DNA from: Ceratodon purpureus
Lineage: Eukaryota; Streptophyta; Bryopsida; Pseudoditrichales; Ditrichaceae
Length of the DNA: 64,000 nt
Assembly: GCA_014871385.1 (NCBI GenBank)
Contig: CM026421.1
Span: 24,645,752 to 24,709,751 of the forward strand
Direction of reading: 5' to 3'
Shown here: piece by piece, positions 23,682 to 37,400 of the stretch
Layout: each line of letters opens with the position of its first letter
Numbering within the stretch: position 1 is the first letter of the stretch
Program-made: the position numbers and the translations under genes
The notes under the pieces: model-generated
The model's database searches: none
What the model was told of the DNA's origin: nothing
The model's input: the letters and a program-made list of their open reading frames with translations, nothing else

Positions 23682-26600
23682 GAACCAGACACACTCCATA
23701 TTTTTGAATGAATTTGTTAAAGTCGCCCAAAATGTTAAATGTCGCCCAGAATGTCATTTTTGTAAATCAAATTATAAACCTTTATATAGAATACATTATC
23801 TCGGATGACTTTATTATCAACTTTTACCAAATATTGAATGAAAGTTGTTAAATCTTTAATTAACCATTGAATTTTCCAAAAAATACTTTGATGCTCAATT
23901 TTCAAATATTAGTAATGATCAATATGAGAGTAATAGTATATTGTAACATCTTAGCTTCTAGGACCGATTTATTCCTAAAACTGTGCAAAAGTTGTTTTTT
24001 GAGAATTTAGACTTTGTTTGTTCCAAGATACTGGTAAAAATACAAACTACAGCTAAGCAATGCCAAAATTACACAAGTATACCATATATTGATAACATAT
24101 ATTGCGAACTAATTTGCCTTATTATTTTTATAATTTGTTAATATACACTATGTATTGCAATTATTGTTAATGCACGGTAGTAGAAACAATGCTCTCAATA
24201 ACAAACCATAACACTATAGCAAGTTCTTTATCTAGCTAACAACATGTGTTTGTGTTGTAGAAATAAGGCTTGCCTCTCAAAAATCGAATTGCCTCCAAAA
24301 AATTACAAAAAAAAATATTCTATTTTCATTTTTTTTATTTTCGTAAATTTCTATTAATTCATGTTTCCAATTTTCAAAATGATTTTCGGGCAAATCTGCT
24401 ATGGTACCACGGTAATAATGATATCAAGCATTTAATAATTTATCGTAGAAAGGCAGTGGAAATTTATCACCCCCTTGACTCTAAGTGGAAAGCTTGTGAC
24501 AGGGGACCTTGGTTGTATTTTTTCTCTCTGCAATGAAGTTTCATCATTTGTTTTTAAAAAAATAAAAAATAATATAAAACCTTGTGACAGGACAGTGTTA
24601 CAGAGTTCCTGGGAAGTCTGCCCAGACCTCCCATTGTCGCGTGTACTTGACAGGCCACAGCGAGTGGAATGTATTTGACATTCCCTTGGTTGCAATTTTC
24701 CAACCGAATGCTCAACAATCATGCACACGTACAGTGTCTCCGTCGTTCCAAACTACGGCTCACAGTCATCGCATGTCAGCCTCGGAACCAGCTTCCCTTT
24801 TGCCCGACCTTTAATTTGCATGCGCGTTGACAGCTTGAGCGGCAAACAACTTAATCATCCTCACATCAAGTACCCAAACAATCACTCTTCCTCAAATCTC
24901 CCAGCTCCTCATCAACAGCTCACAACTAATACCCAATTATCACATATTCACGTTATACCTATCCAATACCCACTTGTAACATGTTTAATATCTATGCAAT
25001 ACCTATCCAATACTCATGTAATATTTAGGTAGATTATGAAGAATATTACTGTGTTGTAAGCTGGATGGGTAATCCAGTTGTCGACCAGGACCCATGCAGC
25101 ACACCATTGAACAATCTCCAGCTCAACAGTTGCCAATTCAACCACTTCAGAGCTTCATTCAAGTTATTCCTTGAGGCCATAATAATGGAGGGTAAGCAGA
25201 GATTCGGATGCGTTGTGTGCTGCTCAAGGCTGAACTCTGGGGTTGTCACGCGTAGCAAGTTACGTTAGCCAACTCGGTGAATTAGTGGTGACATGAGAAA
25301 AAATATTCAACCACCATGAGTTGCGTCGTTGTGACCCACCAGGCATCTCTATTGTCAACTCAGGTGCCAAATTTTTGACTGCCAGTCTCTAACAACGCTT
25401 CCGACTCGACCATTACGCTAGGTTGACTATACTTCCTGGACCTCCACACCTGACTAAATTGGCCTTTGTTTGTAGGAATCATTGATCAGCCTAGGTGCCT
25501 GCAGTAGCTCTTCCACTTTGAATCGGTGACTTGTGTGTTATGGTTAAGTAATCCAGCTGAAGTTATGCTTATGATCATGGTTAGGAAGTCTTGGGAGCTT
25601 GGACGCGGGACGAATGCCCATTGACACTCAGTGGGCTCCATAACTCCCCAGAAGTCGATCTGTTGATTTAATGGACTCATGGTCCTCAGAGAGTCAGAGA
25701 CAAGCTAAGTTCGCTTCTGGCAGTTGCATGGAGTCTCCCCCACTTCAGAATGGCAGCTGTCTGGGTTGAAAAATCGCATTAAGATTGGATTGTATGGGCC
25801 GAAAGGCTGTAATGATCCAAATTGTAGACTGTAAGTTGAATCGAATAATTATCAGAGGCCTGGGAGTGCTGATGAATTAATCAACCAATCTTCACGGGTT
25901 GCACGGCAGAGAGTTGAGGAGGTACCACCGCTCCTGGAATAGCACAAGTTGTGCCCTGGCAACAGATTTGGCATGTACCATGGTACACCTGCACCAAGTG
26001 CTCATAATGCAATTGGTCGGCTGCTGCCGAACATAAAGCTGACAGAGACATAAACAGAGCTCTGAAATTGATAAAAACCGTGTGGTATGAAAACGGAGGG
26101 CTGGACTAGCAGGCAATTCTGGCGGCACGCAGTGTTAACTTAGTCATGCCAGCGTCAACTCCCAGTCTCACAGGCTCTGCACACAATTCTCCTCTGCTGC
26201 CAGTTCCAATGCAGTTGAAGACCACCGAGCAGGTTGACTAGCTGCAAGTCGGCAACACCTACGAACCTTGTCACCTACGCCATGGACACCAATTTCACCT
26301 CCCTCCAATTGCATCGATCCCTTGCCGCGGCATATTTCGCTAACTTTTACCTTACGAGCCACGACCACTAGAGTTTACTTTTCAAATTTGGAGGCCATAA
26401 ATTAAAATAAATAACTGAATCGTTTACTTAGTTTACCTCTCCAGTCCAACACGTATGTACTCTTCTACGACTCCACTGTAGAACTATGATTTCTTCCGGT
26501 GGCCCCTCCCGAGTTAAATAAAATTCTTTCCAACTCCGATTTATATAAAATTCTTCGTGCAAGACGAATCCAAACATATACTGCCCCAACGCTTCGGACT

Positions 26601-27116
26601 CCACGCATTGTTTCTGGTTCCGTACAGGCGATGCAACGTCGATAAAAAAGCTGGTGAGACTTCACAACATCATCCCACTAAATTTTCTTCAGGTAAGTAA
26701 GATGCTCATGATGGTTAGTCATAATTTCAAAGGCTGGTGGCGCATGTCTTGTGCTGTTGGACATGCACAGATCTTCTTTTTCTTTCCTGTAAATGCAAAA
26801 ATGATTCCATTTTCTGAGCTCCTGTACAATTGCAAACATCGAAAAGAAATGATGCAAGGGTGACACCGAGAGTGATGCGAACAATGTCATGCGATTCCCA
26901 TATCCAGAGCTAGCTAGCTGGGGCACATATGGATATAAAGTCAAAGGTTAATGGCAACGATGAAGGTACTTGGGTGGGCCACGGTGCAGACTCCGGCCCC
27001 GCGTCACGTTCGCTGCTTTCACTCAAAGTCCCAGCTCGCAGTCTCTGGTCGCTTGCTTTCCTCTCCTTTTCCTTTGGAGCCGCCTCCCACTTTCGTCGTC
27101 GCCCTGCTCGTCCCCT
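23682..27116. other. Intergenic DNA, AT-rich then mixed
   Basis: 23,700-24,580 is AT-rich with A and T runs. 24,590-27,100 is more balanced, with short frames on both strands and no recognisable protein. CT-rich, GC-richer DNA from about 26,950 leads into the TATA box at 27117 and is likely promoter for the small secreted-peptide gene. No complete mobile element is seen. Confidence 0.5.
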
Positions 27117-27126
27117 TTATAAACTA
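27117..27126 (+). promoter_or_regulatory. Probable TATA box of the peptide gene
   Basis: TTTATAAACT lies in an otherwise GC-richer, CT-rich stretch. Transcription would start near 27,150, giving a leader of about 370 nt before the ATG at 27523. A TTTTGCAG at about 27,335 could be the acceptor of a leader intron. This rests on motif and position only. Confidence 0.55.
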
Positions 27127-27522
27127 ATGCGCGCTGCTCCAATCTAATGCACTCAACCAACACCCCCCTCCAGCCTAATAACCACAAGTCAGCGTCACCC
27201 CCACCTAGCTCCAGCGTATCAAGTCGTGATCTAATCTTTGTTGCGAACTGAGCAACCTTGCCTCCACTTGCTTCTGGTCTCGACTACGTTTGTGATCGAC
27301 TTGAGTGACATATTTCCTTTGCGGTCTTTTGCAGGAATCACCGGAAGGCCGGGTTGGAATTGGAACCTTGACAGACAAGGAGACTGGTGACCAACCGTAG
27401 AGCTGTAGCTGCAGTATGCGTCAAGTCTACCCCAGGTGGTGACAGATTGAAGATCGGATAGACTAGAGTACTACGTTATCAAATTCGTGATCGCAGAGTG
27501 TATTGGTTCGAGTGCAGAAACT

Positions 27523-27960
27523 ATGGCGCTTTTGAGAGCAGGGTTTGTCGTTGCCATGATGTTCATTTTTCTTCTTGTGGCTCCAGTTTCTGTTTTGGGA
27601 GGGTCGACTGGGTTATTGGATGAGCAAGATAGTGTTTCGGGAATTTTGTTGAGAGGGACAAATTCTGGGGGAGAATTGGGGTCACCTGATCTCTTTCATC
27701 GAGGTTTCTCTGGGAGGAAGATGCTAGCTGCCGGAAGGCCAGTGGAGGCAAGCGGACCAGGAAGTGAAGCGTCGACGGAGCAGCTTGTTAGGCATGAATC
27801 CACTGTGGACTCGACGGTGCCGTCTGCCGAGACGCAATCGACGTCGACAGCCCCAGCGCCACCAGCTCATTTTGCAGCTCGCTTTGCATTCCTCTTTCGT
27901 AGCTTGGCTAAAGGGAGCTCCCCTCCATCAACTGGCACTCCCTCGCCGGGTCACAATTAA
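27523..27960 (+). CDS. Small secreted prepropeptide, CLE/IDA/PIP-like C-terminus
   Basis: A single-exon frame of 145 residues. Residues 1-27 (MALLRAGFVVAMMFIFLLVA...) form a clear signal peptide: basic residue, long hydrophobic core, small residues at the end. The middle is a variable Ser/Thr/Ala/Pro/Glu-rich pro-region without cysteines. The last residues read FRSLAKG then SSPPSTGTPSPGHN and the stop follows at once. A short conserved Pro/Ser/Gly block ending in HN right at the C-terminus is the hallmark of post-translationally modified plant peptide hormones: CLE peptides end PxPxHN, IDA ends PIPPSAPSKRHN after a KG, and PIP/CEP peptides end in GH. Spacing fits IDA best (F-x-x-L-x-K-G, then PPS and HN), while PSPGHN also fits CLE endings. 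The family is therefore undecided. The frame opens upstream at 27487 only with GTG, so I chose the ATG at 27523. Confidence 0.65.
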   Translation: MALLRAGFVVAMMFIFLLVAPVSVLGGSTGLLDEQDSVSGILLRGTNSGGELGSPDLFHRGFSGRKMLAAGRPVEASGPGSEASTEQLVRHESTVDSTVPSAETQSTSTAPAPPAHFAARFAFLFRSLAKGSSPPSTGTPSPGHN

Positions 27961-30900
27961 ATCTTGTTGTGTCCATCAAGCGACAAGACTTGCAGCAGCA
28001 GGGATTTGATCTGAATATCAAGTTCAGAGCGCAAGGTGATATTCGTGACAAGATCAGGTTGTTTATACCTATCCAACAGGTTGGACGAAGACAGTTCCTG
28101 CAATTTATCTCAAACCTGACACTACATCATCCTCAGTTCAATCACCTGAGGATGAATCGAAGTCCAATTTTTGAGCTGTTCGAGTGAAGACGACCTCAAA
28201 GTGTACAGATTTTTTTTCATACCCAACTCACTTAAAGCTATGGAGTCTCGATACGGGATTAATACTTCAACTTACAGAACATCTTGCAGATGTTGGGCAG
28301 CTGGCAAGACCCATCCGGCTTTTATATGGAGGCGATATTAGAAATACTATTCTTTTCAAATCAGTTTCGGAATCAATCAATGATAGTTTTAAGGTTTAGG
28401 ATATCCGACCACGAATTTTTGTAGTATCTAGGTCCAGGCCTCATACCATTACCATGAGGTTTTAGAAAGATTCTAGCATTTAGACCTAGACTCGAGTACA
28501 GAGTGCATGAGTTAGAACAGAGCAAAAGGGTTGGTGTTTCCTCCCAAAAATATCAAGCCGTCGTAGTGATCAATTCTTCGTCTCTTTTTCGATGGCGTGA
28601 GTGGCCTGAGCATGGCCACCACTGCAGAGTCTACCATTAGAACTAGCTGTACACAGAAGTTACACAGTTGAATCAGGACTTCTACAATTTGCAGGCTAAC
28701 TGCAGTGCTAAATTGTCTTGAACCTTACAATTGAATTCAAACTGTCAGATGGTGGCCCCATGGTGGCAATTTCCATGTCATGGACATTTCTCGTGAGAAG
28801 GTCAATGAAAACGAATGGTTTCCGTAATGTAATGAATAAGGTTGACGCTCACTGATATCGATGTGATCTCTTTGTACGTCAGACAATGTCGGACCACCAT
28901 GTGTTCTCTTTGGCCCTGCCTACAAGTCTCGATTGATGCTTCATCTTTAACAAATGAGCACTTCGACTTTCAGTACACGAATGCCAGATGCAGGTGTTAA
29001 CTTAGCAGGAGTCAAACCCAGAAGAGCCAGGAGAATTTGCACTTTGAAAATGCACTCTAAAATAGTCAGACGTAGTCGGAGCGTCCAAACGAAATATTGT
29101 GATTCTAGAGTGAATTATGATGTTTGAGAGAGAATTTGAGATGAGTTTTCACAAACACTTTGACAAAACTCTTTCGGATTCCGGCAGGCCTGCCATAAAA
29201 TGATAGGTTCGAATGCTGCAACTTGCGCATGCTGCCGACCAATTTAAGCTTTATATAAATGGTCTGGGCAGGTACAGATCCAAAAAGCGCGAAGAGACAG
29301 GGTCCATCAGATATCAGAGGTGGCTTTTAAGCTGAGATTGGGCTCAGATTGTTCCAAAAAAATCGTTCGAATGCACACATGTTCAGTGTGGGAGAGGAAT
29401 CCACACCCTCGGAGATGGTGATGCTCCTAGTCTGTCCTAGAAACAAGTGAGCACGACAAATTTCGAATCTCGCTTAGCAAATTGCTTTCGCCATACACTC
29501 AATACTGATGCAATCCTTAATTTGTGTTATACATCCTCGCGCTAGATTCTCACGTGTTCTAAGAATTCTCGGAATGTACGAGGATAGCATTGGATTTCTC
29601 AAAGCTGTGCAGATGCTAACTCTTTATGAGTTGTAAAAGCTGAAAGCAGGATATAGTCTCAGTGACGACCTGTGAACACACCTTATCCTATACCCCCCTC
29701 AGGACAAAGCTCCCACATAGCTACTCTCATTGACAATGGTCTCAATATTAAATCGCTGGCACCATAGCCAGTGTCATTCATTCTGGGAGCCCAGCGGATT
29801 TGTTTTATGATCAGGCCATAAAGAGCAAGGCTAATACTCTGATAATGTGTCCTGCAAGCATTCGTATCCTGCATCTGGAGTTGACAACACCACACTGGGC
29901 TCTCTGCCGTGTGAAATTTAAACAGTGGTTATGGTTTTTTTGCTCATGCAAAGCAACCTTTCTTCACTAGCTGCGTGACAGCGTGTGAGCTTTGGGCCGC
30001 TTTGCAATAATTTCTTTCGTGTCGATTGCTTCAAAAGCTTCCTACTGTTTCTGGGACACGGGAGAGGCAGAGTTGGTTGAAATGCTCTTCACAGACACAT
30101 TCAACATCTACCAACTAATACCAGTCCTTCAAATGAAAGCGTGTCTCTTCTACTCTCTGCGTGATCTTCTCCATCTCCACAGTTCTCACTCGCAGGCTAC
30201 GTAACGTAAAGCTTCGGCTCTTCTGCAACAGGTACTGTAAATTGGAGGATAGCCTAACTATCATGTAAACATGTGCCTTTTCTGAAGACACTATATCACC
30301 GTCACCTGTCTCAAATTCTAGGGCTCATGATTTGTATAAAAAGATTCCTTCAGCGAGAATCAACGCAGAGGACTCAACTGCGATGTTGCGCATTAAGTGA
30401 GTTCATCACTAGTTTTGAGGTTAGGTTGCCTTGCATGCTTCGTTTTTTTTTGATGTTGGCTTAGTTTTGGTTGAATTTGAGGGGATACGTTCTGAGTGTT
30501 TCTACAGAGTGGCACTCACTCAGTTCTGGGTGGGAATTTGGGTGAACCCCCTTTACTCCAAGGTGAAGGGTTGATTGTATCAATCCATTGCCTTAGCTTT
30601 GTCTCATTCAGTCTGTTACCTTGAAATAAACAGTATGTTATATTGAAATAAGCAATCCACTACCTCAGCTTTGATTCATTGAGAATGATCTAGCTACATG
30701 ATATAATTCTTCATGGATTTTTCTCCAAAACGAATTCGTTTTTAGTGATGTTTGTTGGGTACACCACAATAATTAGTTTTTTATCTTCTTTTTTCTAGAG
30801 ATAATAGGTTTTATAGTGGTATTTTAGAATGAAAAAATTGTTGATTGACAATGATTATTGCAGAGAACACCGCATGAAATCCCTTTGACTTACTTTTATT

Positions 30901-31296
30901 TAATTGTCATTGTTTAAGCTAGTAAAGCGTGAGATAACATTGGCTTAAAGCATAAATATGAAGTGCTAAAATTTTTAGTTGCATTAAATTATGAACTTGC
31001 TGTCAATCAATTTTTGTGGTTATTAATAGCCAAATCATTGTTTTTCTTCTTTTTTTATGCTGCAAAATATTTCTAAATAATGTAATGGATTCGAAGTGCA
31101 AAGTGTCACGTTTTTGAAGATTGTGATGTTTATATGAAAGAAAGCTTCTACACAACAACAATTCTTGCATGTTCTCATCTATAGTCATTCCGCGTTACCA
31201 TTCAACATCAAGAATAAGCACAAATTAATAGTAATCAATTCAAACTTTAAGGCTCTTTAAATTTAACAACATCTAGAGATCGCATTCATGTTGAAA
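27961..31296. other. Intergenic DNA, no gene seen
   Basis: The first few hundred bases are probably the 3' UTR of the peptide gene. The remainder to about 30,500 is balanced-composition DNA with short frames only. From 30,600 it becomes AT-rich and leads into the repeat-rich zone. No mobile-element protein is recognisable. Confidence 0.5.
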
Positions 31297-31427
31297 CACT
31301 AGTAGAAATATGGTCCTTAATGACTCGTCCATAATGATTTAAATGGTCCAAAATGACTCAAATTGAGTCATTTTGGACCATTTAAGTCATTACGGACTAA
31401 TCATTAAGGACCATATTTCTATTAGTG
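31297..31427. mobile_element. CACTA-type foldback MITE, 131 bp
   Basis: The element begins CACTAGTAGAAATATGG and ends with the near-exact reverse complement (CCATATTTCTATTAGTG). The two arms pair over about 65 bases each with only a few mismatches and almost no loop, the centre being TGACTCAAATTGAGTCA. The ends match the CACTA superfamily terminal repeat (CACTAnTAGAAA). The flanks are AAA at 31294-31296 and AAA at 31428-31430, the expected 3-bp target duplication. It has no coding capacity, so it is non-autonomous. A transcript through it would fold into a perfect hairpin. Confidence 0.85.
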
Positions 31428-34400
31428 AAAAAATCGCAAATTAATGATTGTAATATCATATCTGATGTTTTATATGTTTGTATGTTTTTGACATCTTTCA
31501 ATTGCAAATATAGAATACTCTAATAAAAAAATTGACACCTCTTTTACAAATGGAGGATTTTATATGGTGCTTTTAAAAGTTTCCAAGATTCTACATATAA
31601 AACAAGTAGCTTGCATTGTTATTGCTATAATTGTCATTTTAATTGTAACTTCAAGACATTGAAATGATCTTTTCAAAGCAAAGAAGTGACTATCTTCTTA
31701 ATCCAAAGACAATGGCATTTTACTTCTTCAAAATCCACTCTATAATAACATTGGCAATGGCCCATTTTTTGTGGAAAACAAAAATATTATACAAATCTCA
31801 CTTGATTCAAATTTTACTAAAATAGAATTCAAAGGAATGGATTTTTTATTTTTTTTAAGTTAGAATAATTTGAGTGAGAGTCACCATTACAACTTCGTCT
31901 TTTCCTACCATATTTGAATTGTTTGCATCTTTAAAGTAGAATTTGTCTACGATGATTTTAACTTTATTTCTTTTTGAATTTTTGATAGTACTCATGTAAG
32001 TTGTTGTCATGTGGCTTAGTTGTATTTTTGAGTATATTACTAAATTGATGTTAGTATAGTTATTTTTCTAATTCAAGTTTCAATTCATGTACTAGTTATA
32101 GTTAATTGAAAATAAATCATAGTATAATGACTAGGTAAGTAGAGGCAAGATTTGGATAAATTACAGCTAAGCAGTGGTGGTTGAATCCTAGTAGCCAAGG
32201 GCTTCCTTAAGCCTTAACTCCAGAATCTTCTTATTGCTCAAAGGAATATAGGAGATGAATATTTAATAAAGGAGAGCTGTAATGTTTTATCATTTGAATA
32301 AATATCCAAGTCTTGGAATTTAGAAAGGTAGAAGATTTGAATGTGAGATTGTTTTACAAATGCCTTTAATTGCTCAGATTATTTGAGGGTGTTGAGGTGG
32401 CTAAGAAGAGTTAGAAGAAATACTAAAAGAATTGTTGTATCTTCTTGTACTTTATTGTCTAATATAAAATTTAATCTATTTCAACTCATATATTATACTA
32501 AAAAATTTGGGAAGATAACACAATTATCTAATTTGAATTATATACAAATTAGAAGCCAAAACACCAAATCCTTTCATTTAAAGATTTCTATGGTATCAAA
32601 ATGACATCATATTTTATATAAAACATAGTTTTTTCAAATAAGTGAAGTATAAATTTGTTATATCACTTTTGAAAGATAATACATGTATACTTAAAACGTT
32701 TTTACAAATTTCCAACACAAAAATATGAATTACAAAAGATTAAGAAATTATAATGTAAGAAAAGTTTCAAAATTGATCCAAATTCTCAATATAACCCCTA
32801 AAGGCCTTTGAGACCATATTCTAGTTGTAGCACTTCTAGGCAGGCTATTATAAGGTTTTAGAATTTGATTATTTTCTAAAAACCTTCTTCTATGTACCAT
32901 TCAATAGGAGCTTTTCAATGGCGCAAATTTCAAAGCATTTGGAGTTATAGTGCAAAGGTTATGAATTTTAGAAGAATCTGCTCTAAATTTGGGCAGCCAA
33001 TAATCAATCAAAATCACTCATTTTCTGCCCAAGTTGCCCGTCATTCACAAAGGGAAAAAGTGACAAGATAAAATTTCAAAGGATGGGCAGTTGCAAAATG
33101 ATGGGCTTAATATTTTTTCATCCATATACATTCATGATTGTTTTCATCCAATAAAAAAAATTCATTTAAATATCCATTTTTGACAAAAGATCTTGCTGAT
33201 TTTTTCATCCAAATGATAATTATCATCTAGAGCTTAAATCTATTTTTCATCCATATATAAAAATTTCATCCAAACTTTAAAAATTTCATCCAGTATCTAT
33301 GACGTGGTAGATGGTCCATCCACATGACCCCTACTACCAAAATTGCCCTTTGAAATAAAAGGGAAATATACAATTTACACTTCAAAAAATTCAAAAAATT
33401 CGAGATTTATTCCAATCGCATTGAAATGTTTTGTGGTTTTTTCCCTCATTGACTTCAACATATGTACTGTTTGAATTTCCAATTGGACTTGTTTAGATTA
33501 CCTTTAAAGTAATTTTAATTTTGGAGAATGCAATGTAATTTCAGTACAACCCCTTTCACAAAATCAACGATTTTTCCTCTTTTCAAGCATTTATGAGGTT
33601 CAAACTTAGTGATCTTATACCTAACTTCCATACCTAAAGGAATTGATGATCCTCCATTGATATATATTTGCAAAGTATAGTTTTTTGGGCATCAAAACCA
33701 GGTAGTGTCAAAATAACTTTTACAATGAGTTCAAACTTTATAATCTCACAATCTGTACGGTGGATTGTCTTCAAAATTGCTACAAGCCTTTTTGAATAAG
33801 TTAGATACAAGATCCTACGGTTAAACATTCAATTTTGTGTCTAAAATTTAAAAAGGTAAGTTTTTATCAGTAAGGATATGTATTTTCGCAATTTTGGCTT
33901 CAAAAACACCAAGGACCTTTAGGGGTTAATAAAGATGGTGTGAATTAGTTTGTTATCAAATTTTGGATGTCAAAGAATTCATATATAATAATAGATTTAC
34001 TATTTGGTGGGCATCTAAGAAGGCTGTTGATTTATACAATAGACAAAGAGGTACATTCCTAGAAGATGATTGAAAAACATTTTTTTTTATCTATGAAGAG
34101 TAGTATGCCAAGATAGTCACTTATTCCAAAATATTCTAACTCCAAAGGAATTAGAGAGAGTTTTCAACTATGTATCAAAAAATATAAACAATAAGCTAAG
34201 TTTGACAAATAAAATGAGGACCAATTAAAAGTAGACATCTAAAAAGCAATAACACATTTAATTTTGTATTTACATGATGTAACAAACAAGGAAGTGTCTT
34301 CCTCTATTTACTTATGGCCAGATAATTTCTTTCATTGAAACCTATCTTGGTCCTAATTCAAAGATTTTTAGATTGACCATTTGAAATATATTTGTTCTAT

Positions 34401-37400
34401 TCCTAATTGTTTTGTATAAAGAATGCTTCCATGTTCTTAGGGTATTTAAAGTATTTAAAGTTCACTTGAACCTGACATATATACATGTGAAAGTAGTTAA
34501 AAAGCTCTAAAAGAGAATCGGTAAATTAGAGAGATAAAAAAAGAGCCAAATGAGTTTTGTAATAAGAAAGATATATGATCAGATGTTGCAAACAAGACTT
34601 AGAGAGGTATTTAATATTCAAAAGAAATAGTGATTGTCTGGATGGATGAGATAATCCTCCCTAAGATCTTCAAGGACGTTATTTAATTAGACTTTGTATA
34701 TTGCTTGACAAAAAGAGTAATACTGTAAAATTCTTGAAAAGTGTAAGAGTAATACTGTAAAATTCTTTGAAGACTGTGAGCAATGGAAAGTAAGTCAATA
34801 CACCTACATTAATATGGTAGTTAAGGTTGCTTCAAAAGATGATGAATGGAGAGAGGAAAAAATAATTTTGGAGTTTTCGAGTAAAGAAGATAATATAAAA
34901 AAGAGTAGTTTTCACAATGAGATGAAATATCATTCTTTTTAAACTTTTCTATTTGGTCTATACATGCTCAACTACTTCAATGTGGTCACATAATTGTAAT
35001 GGTTTTTTAAATTTTCAAATAAGATTTATCCAAAGATTTATTGGCAAAATTGGTAATTTGTTTAGTGAAGGGGAAAAATTGAAAATGAATTTTGCCATTC
35101 ACAACTTGCTCCTCTATGAAATGATAGTGTAAGTGATGTATTTTTTGTTTGCTTGTTCGATTTTAAATTTGTTGCCATCTTCATGCTAGATTCATTATTG
35201 CAATGAATAGTTAGTGGCTAGGTAATTGTAAGATCTAGATTGCACAATAGTTTTTTTAACCAAACATTTTTTCTTATGGCTATTTATAATGTCATTTATT
35301 TAGACTATAACAAGCTAAGAGCCGCATTTGCTTTTTTTGTAAATAGCAAAGTAATACAATCTCTAGCCTAATTTAAAGACAAAATCTCATGTGGATTTAT
35401 TACCTTCAACATCATCTATTTAATATGTATCTAAAATCTTTTTTTTGTTTTCAAAAAATTCTTGATTGGCTGAAAATTTGTAGTTGTATCCTCCAACTCT
35501 TGCTTGCAATATGATATATCTTAATAATGTCACAATGTTCTACTTCTTAAATTGAATGCAACATTGGGCTATGTTGTAGAGCCTTTAAGAAGTAATGCTA
35601 AAAAATTCAACAAATACAAAGGTCATATATGAAATATTTCAAGTCATTAGTGCATCTTAAAACTAAACAACATTCTGTATGCAACGCCTCTATTGATCTT
35701 AGAGAACAGCGCCACGACTCAAGTCTTCCTCTTACAATCTTCTCCTCCTTTGCTAGCTCATAGCTCCATTTCCTTCTAGCCTTAAATTTTTGTCAATGCC
35801 TCGAGTCTGTTCACAATTGTAAATCTCTAACTTTTCATCTTAAAGGCTTCTTAAAGTGAACTATCTTCCTTCATTCTAAATGTTCCTAGCACCTTGTCCA
35901 AGTCGTTGCGCATGGCCAAAAGTGTAAAATCTCACTCCGAGTACGATAACTTGTGTTTCTAAAATAAAACAAAGGTCACTAGAAGAAAATGCATTGTTTT
36001 CCAATCCCATTTTGTGGGAAAATTGAACAATAGATGAATACTATACTATTGTTTTTGTCATCTTGTAACCAAAACTACTCACCTGTGCTCACATAGCCCA
36101 TGTGCATGAGACAGTTCCATTTCATTTTTCAATATTAGAAAGTGAAAAATGACACATTGGCTCTTGAAAACTCCTACATTTAATAAAAGAAATCTCAATC
36201 GACTTTATAAGAGCCGACTCAACCTCTCAAAAAACCCCCCTGTACACGTTTGTATAGATTAACCTTTAAACGTCCTCACCCATGTCCAATTTAGGCAGTT
36301 TTGTAAAGATGCATTATAATATGCAATTAATATGAATATTTAAAACTTGATGTACAAATAAAAGTTATACATTTTGAATTTTAGATTCTATCTATACGGT
36401 TAGATCTATGACTGCTTTTATTAATCTTTTTTAATAAATTTTGAAACATGAAATAAAAAATTATTTTGTAATTCAATTACGAATAAGATATTGACAGTAA
36501 GTGGATGAAACTTGTTGTGATGGGTTATAATGGAGTACTTTAGATGTAGTGATTTTTGGAGATTTTTCGGATGCTTGATTTTATGAGTTTATTTTTTCAA
36601 GAACACTTTTAGACTAAAATCTTCAAAATTTTGGATGAAACACTGCAACACAAAATGAAGTATAATTTCTTCAAAAATTGTTTCCTTTTCAATCGGATGA
36701 CACATACAAGAAACTAACTTCCCATAGAAAATTCAATAAAAGAAATCACACCACAAAAAGTGCATGAAGGATGAGAAAATGCGGATGGAATCTGTACATC
36801 AGACCAAAATGGCCTACTTGGGCAGTTAGGGGTTAAAGAATGCACACAGGGGACTCATCAAGATGTACTTCGTATAAAATGCATTTTAGTAAAGAGTTGC
36901 CACCCCAGGCGTGACGCCCACAAATGCCCACTAATATTGACGCCCGCTCATATTGACGCCTCTACACCGAAGGCTGACTTCCGGAGCCCCCGCCTCAGTC
37001 AGCCCACTTACTTATCGATTGATATCTAGGCGGTACTGTGGTAATACCTCCGAATTAACAGGGTGATACATCGGCGCGCGTTGCCGAGAATACTACGAAG
37101 TAAACATCTGCAGGCTGCTTACGTCGCGCCTCCAGCGCCATGCATGCAGCGATTGATCCGTCTCGCTCGTCTCGTCTCCCCACTGGCATAAGTAGCCGTC
37201 TCGCAGATCGTCTCCGCACAGCCATCTCCTGCAGATATTCTGCTTGTATTATTGCCTGACCGAGACTGCAGAGATTCATAGAGCTCTCTGTCTCTGTCCC
37301 ATGGTGTTGGTTGCTGCTGTGGTGAGTACTCTAGCTAGCTAGCGGACTCAGGTGTCACGTCTCTGCAGATAGCCGTAGAATGATCAGGTCAGGGACTTTT

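Noticed and set aside
27487..27522. A start for the peptide precursor twelve codons upstream
   Set aside because: That codon is also GTG, and the signal peptide begins properly at the ATG at 27523.
31428..36900. Retrotransposon coding regions
   Set aside because: No gag, protease, reverse transcriptase or integrase motif is visible in any frame of this zone, and long open frames are absent. Only non-coding repeats can be supported.
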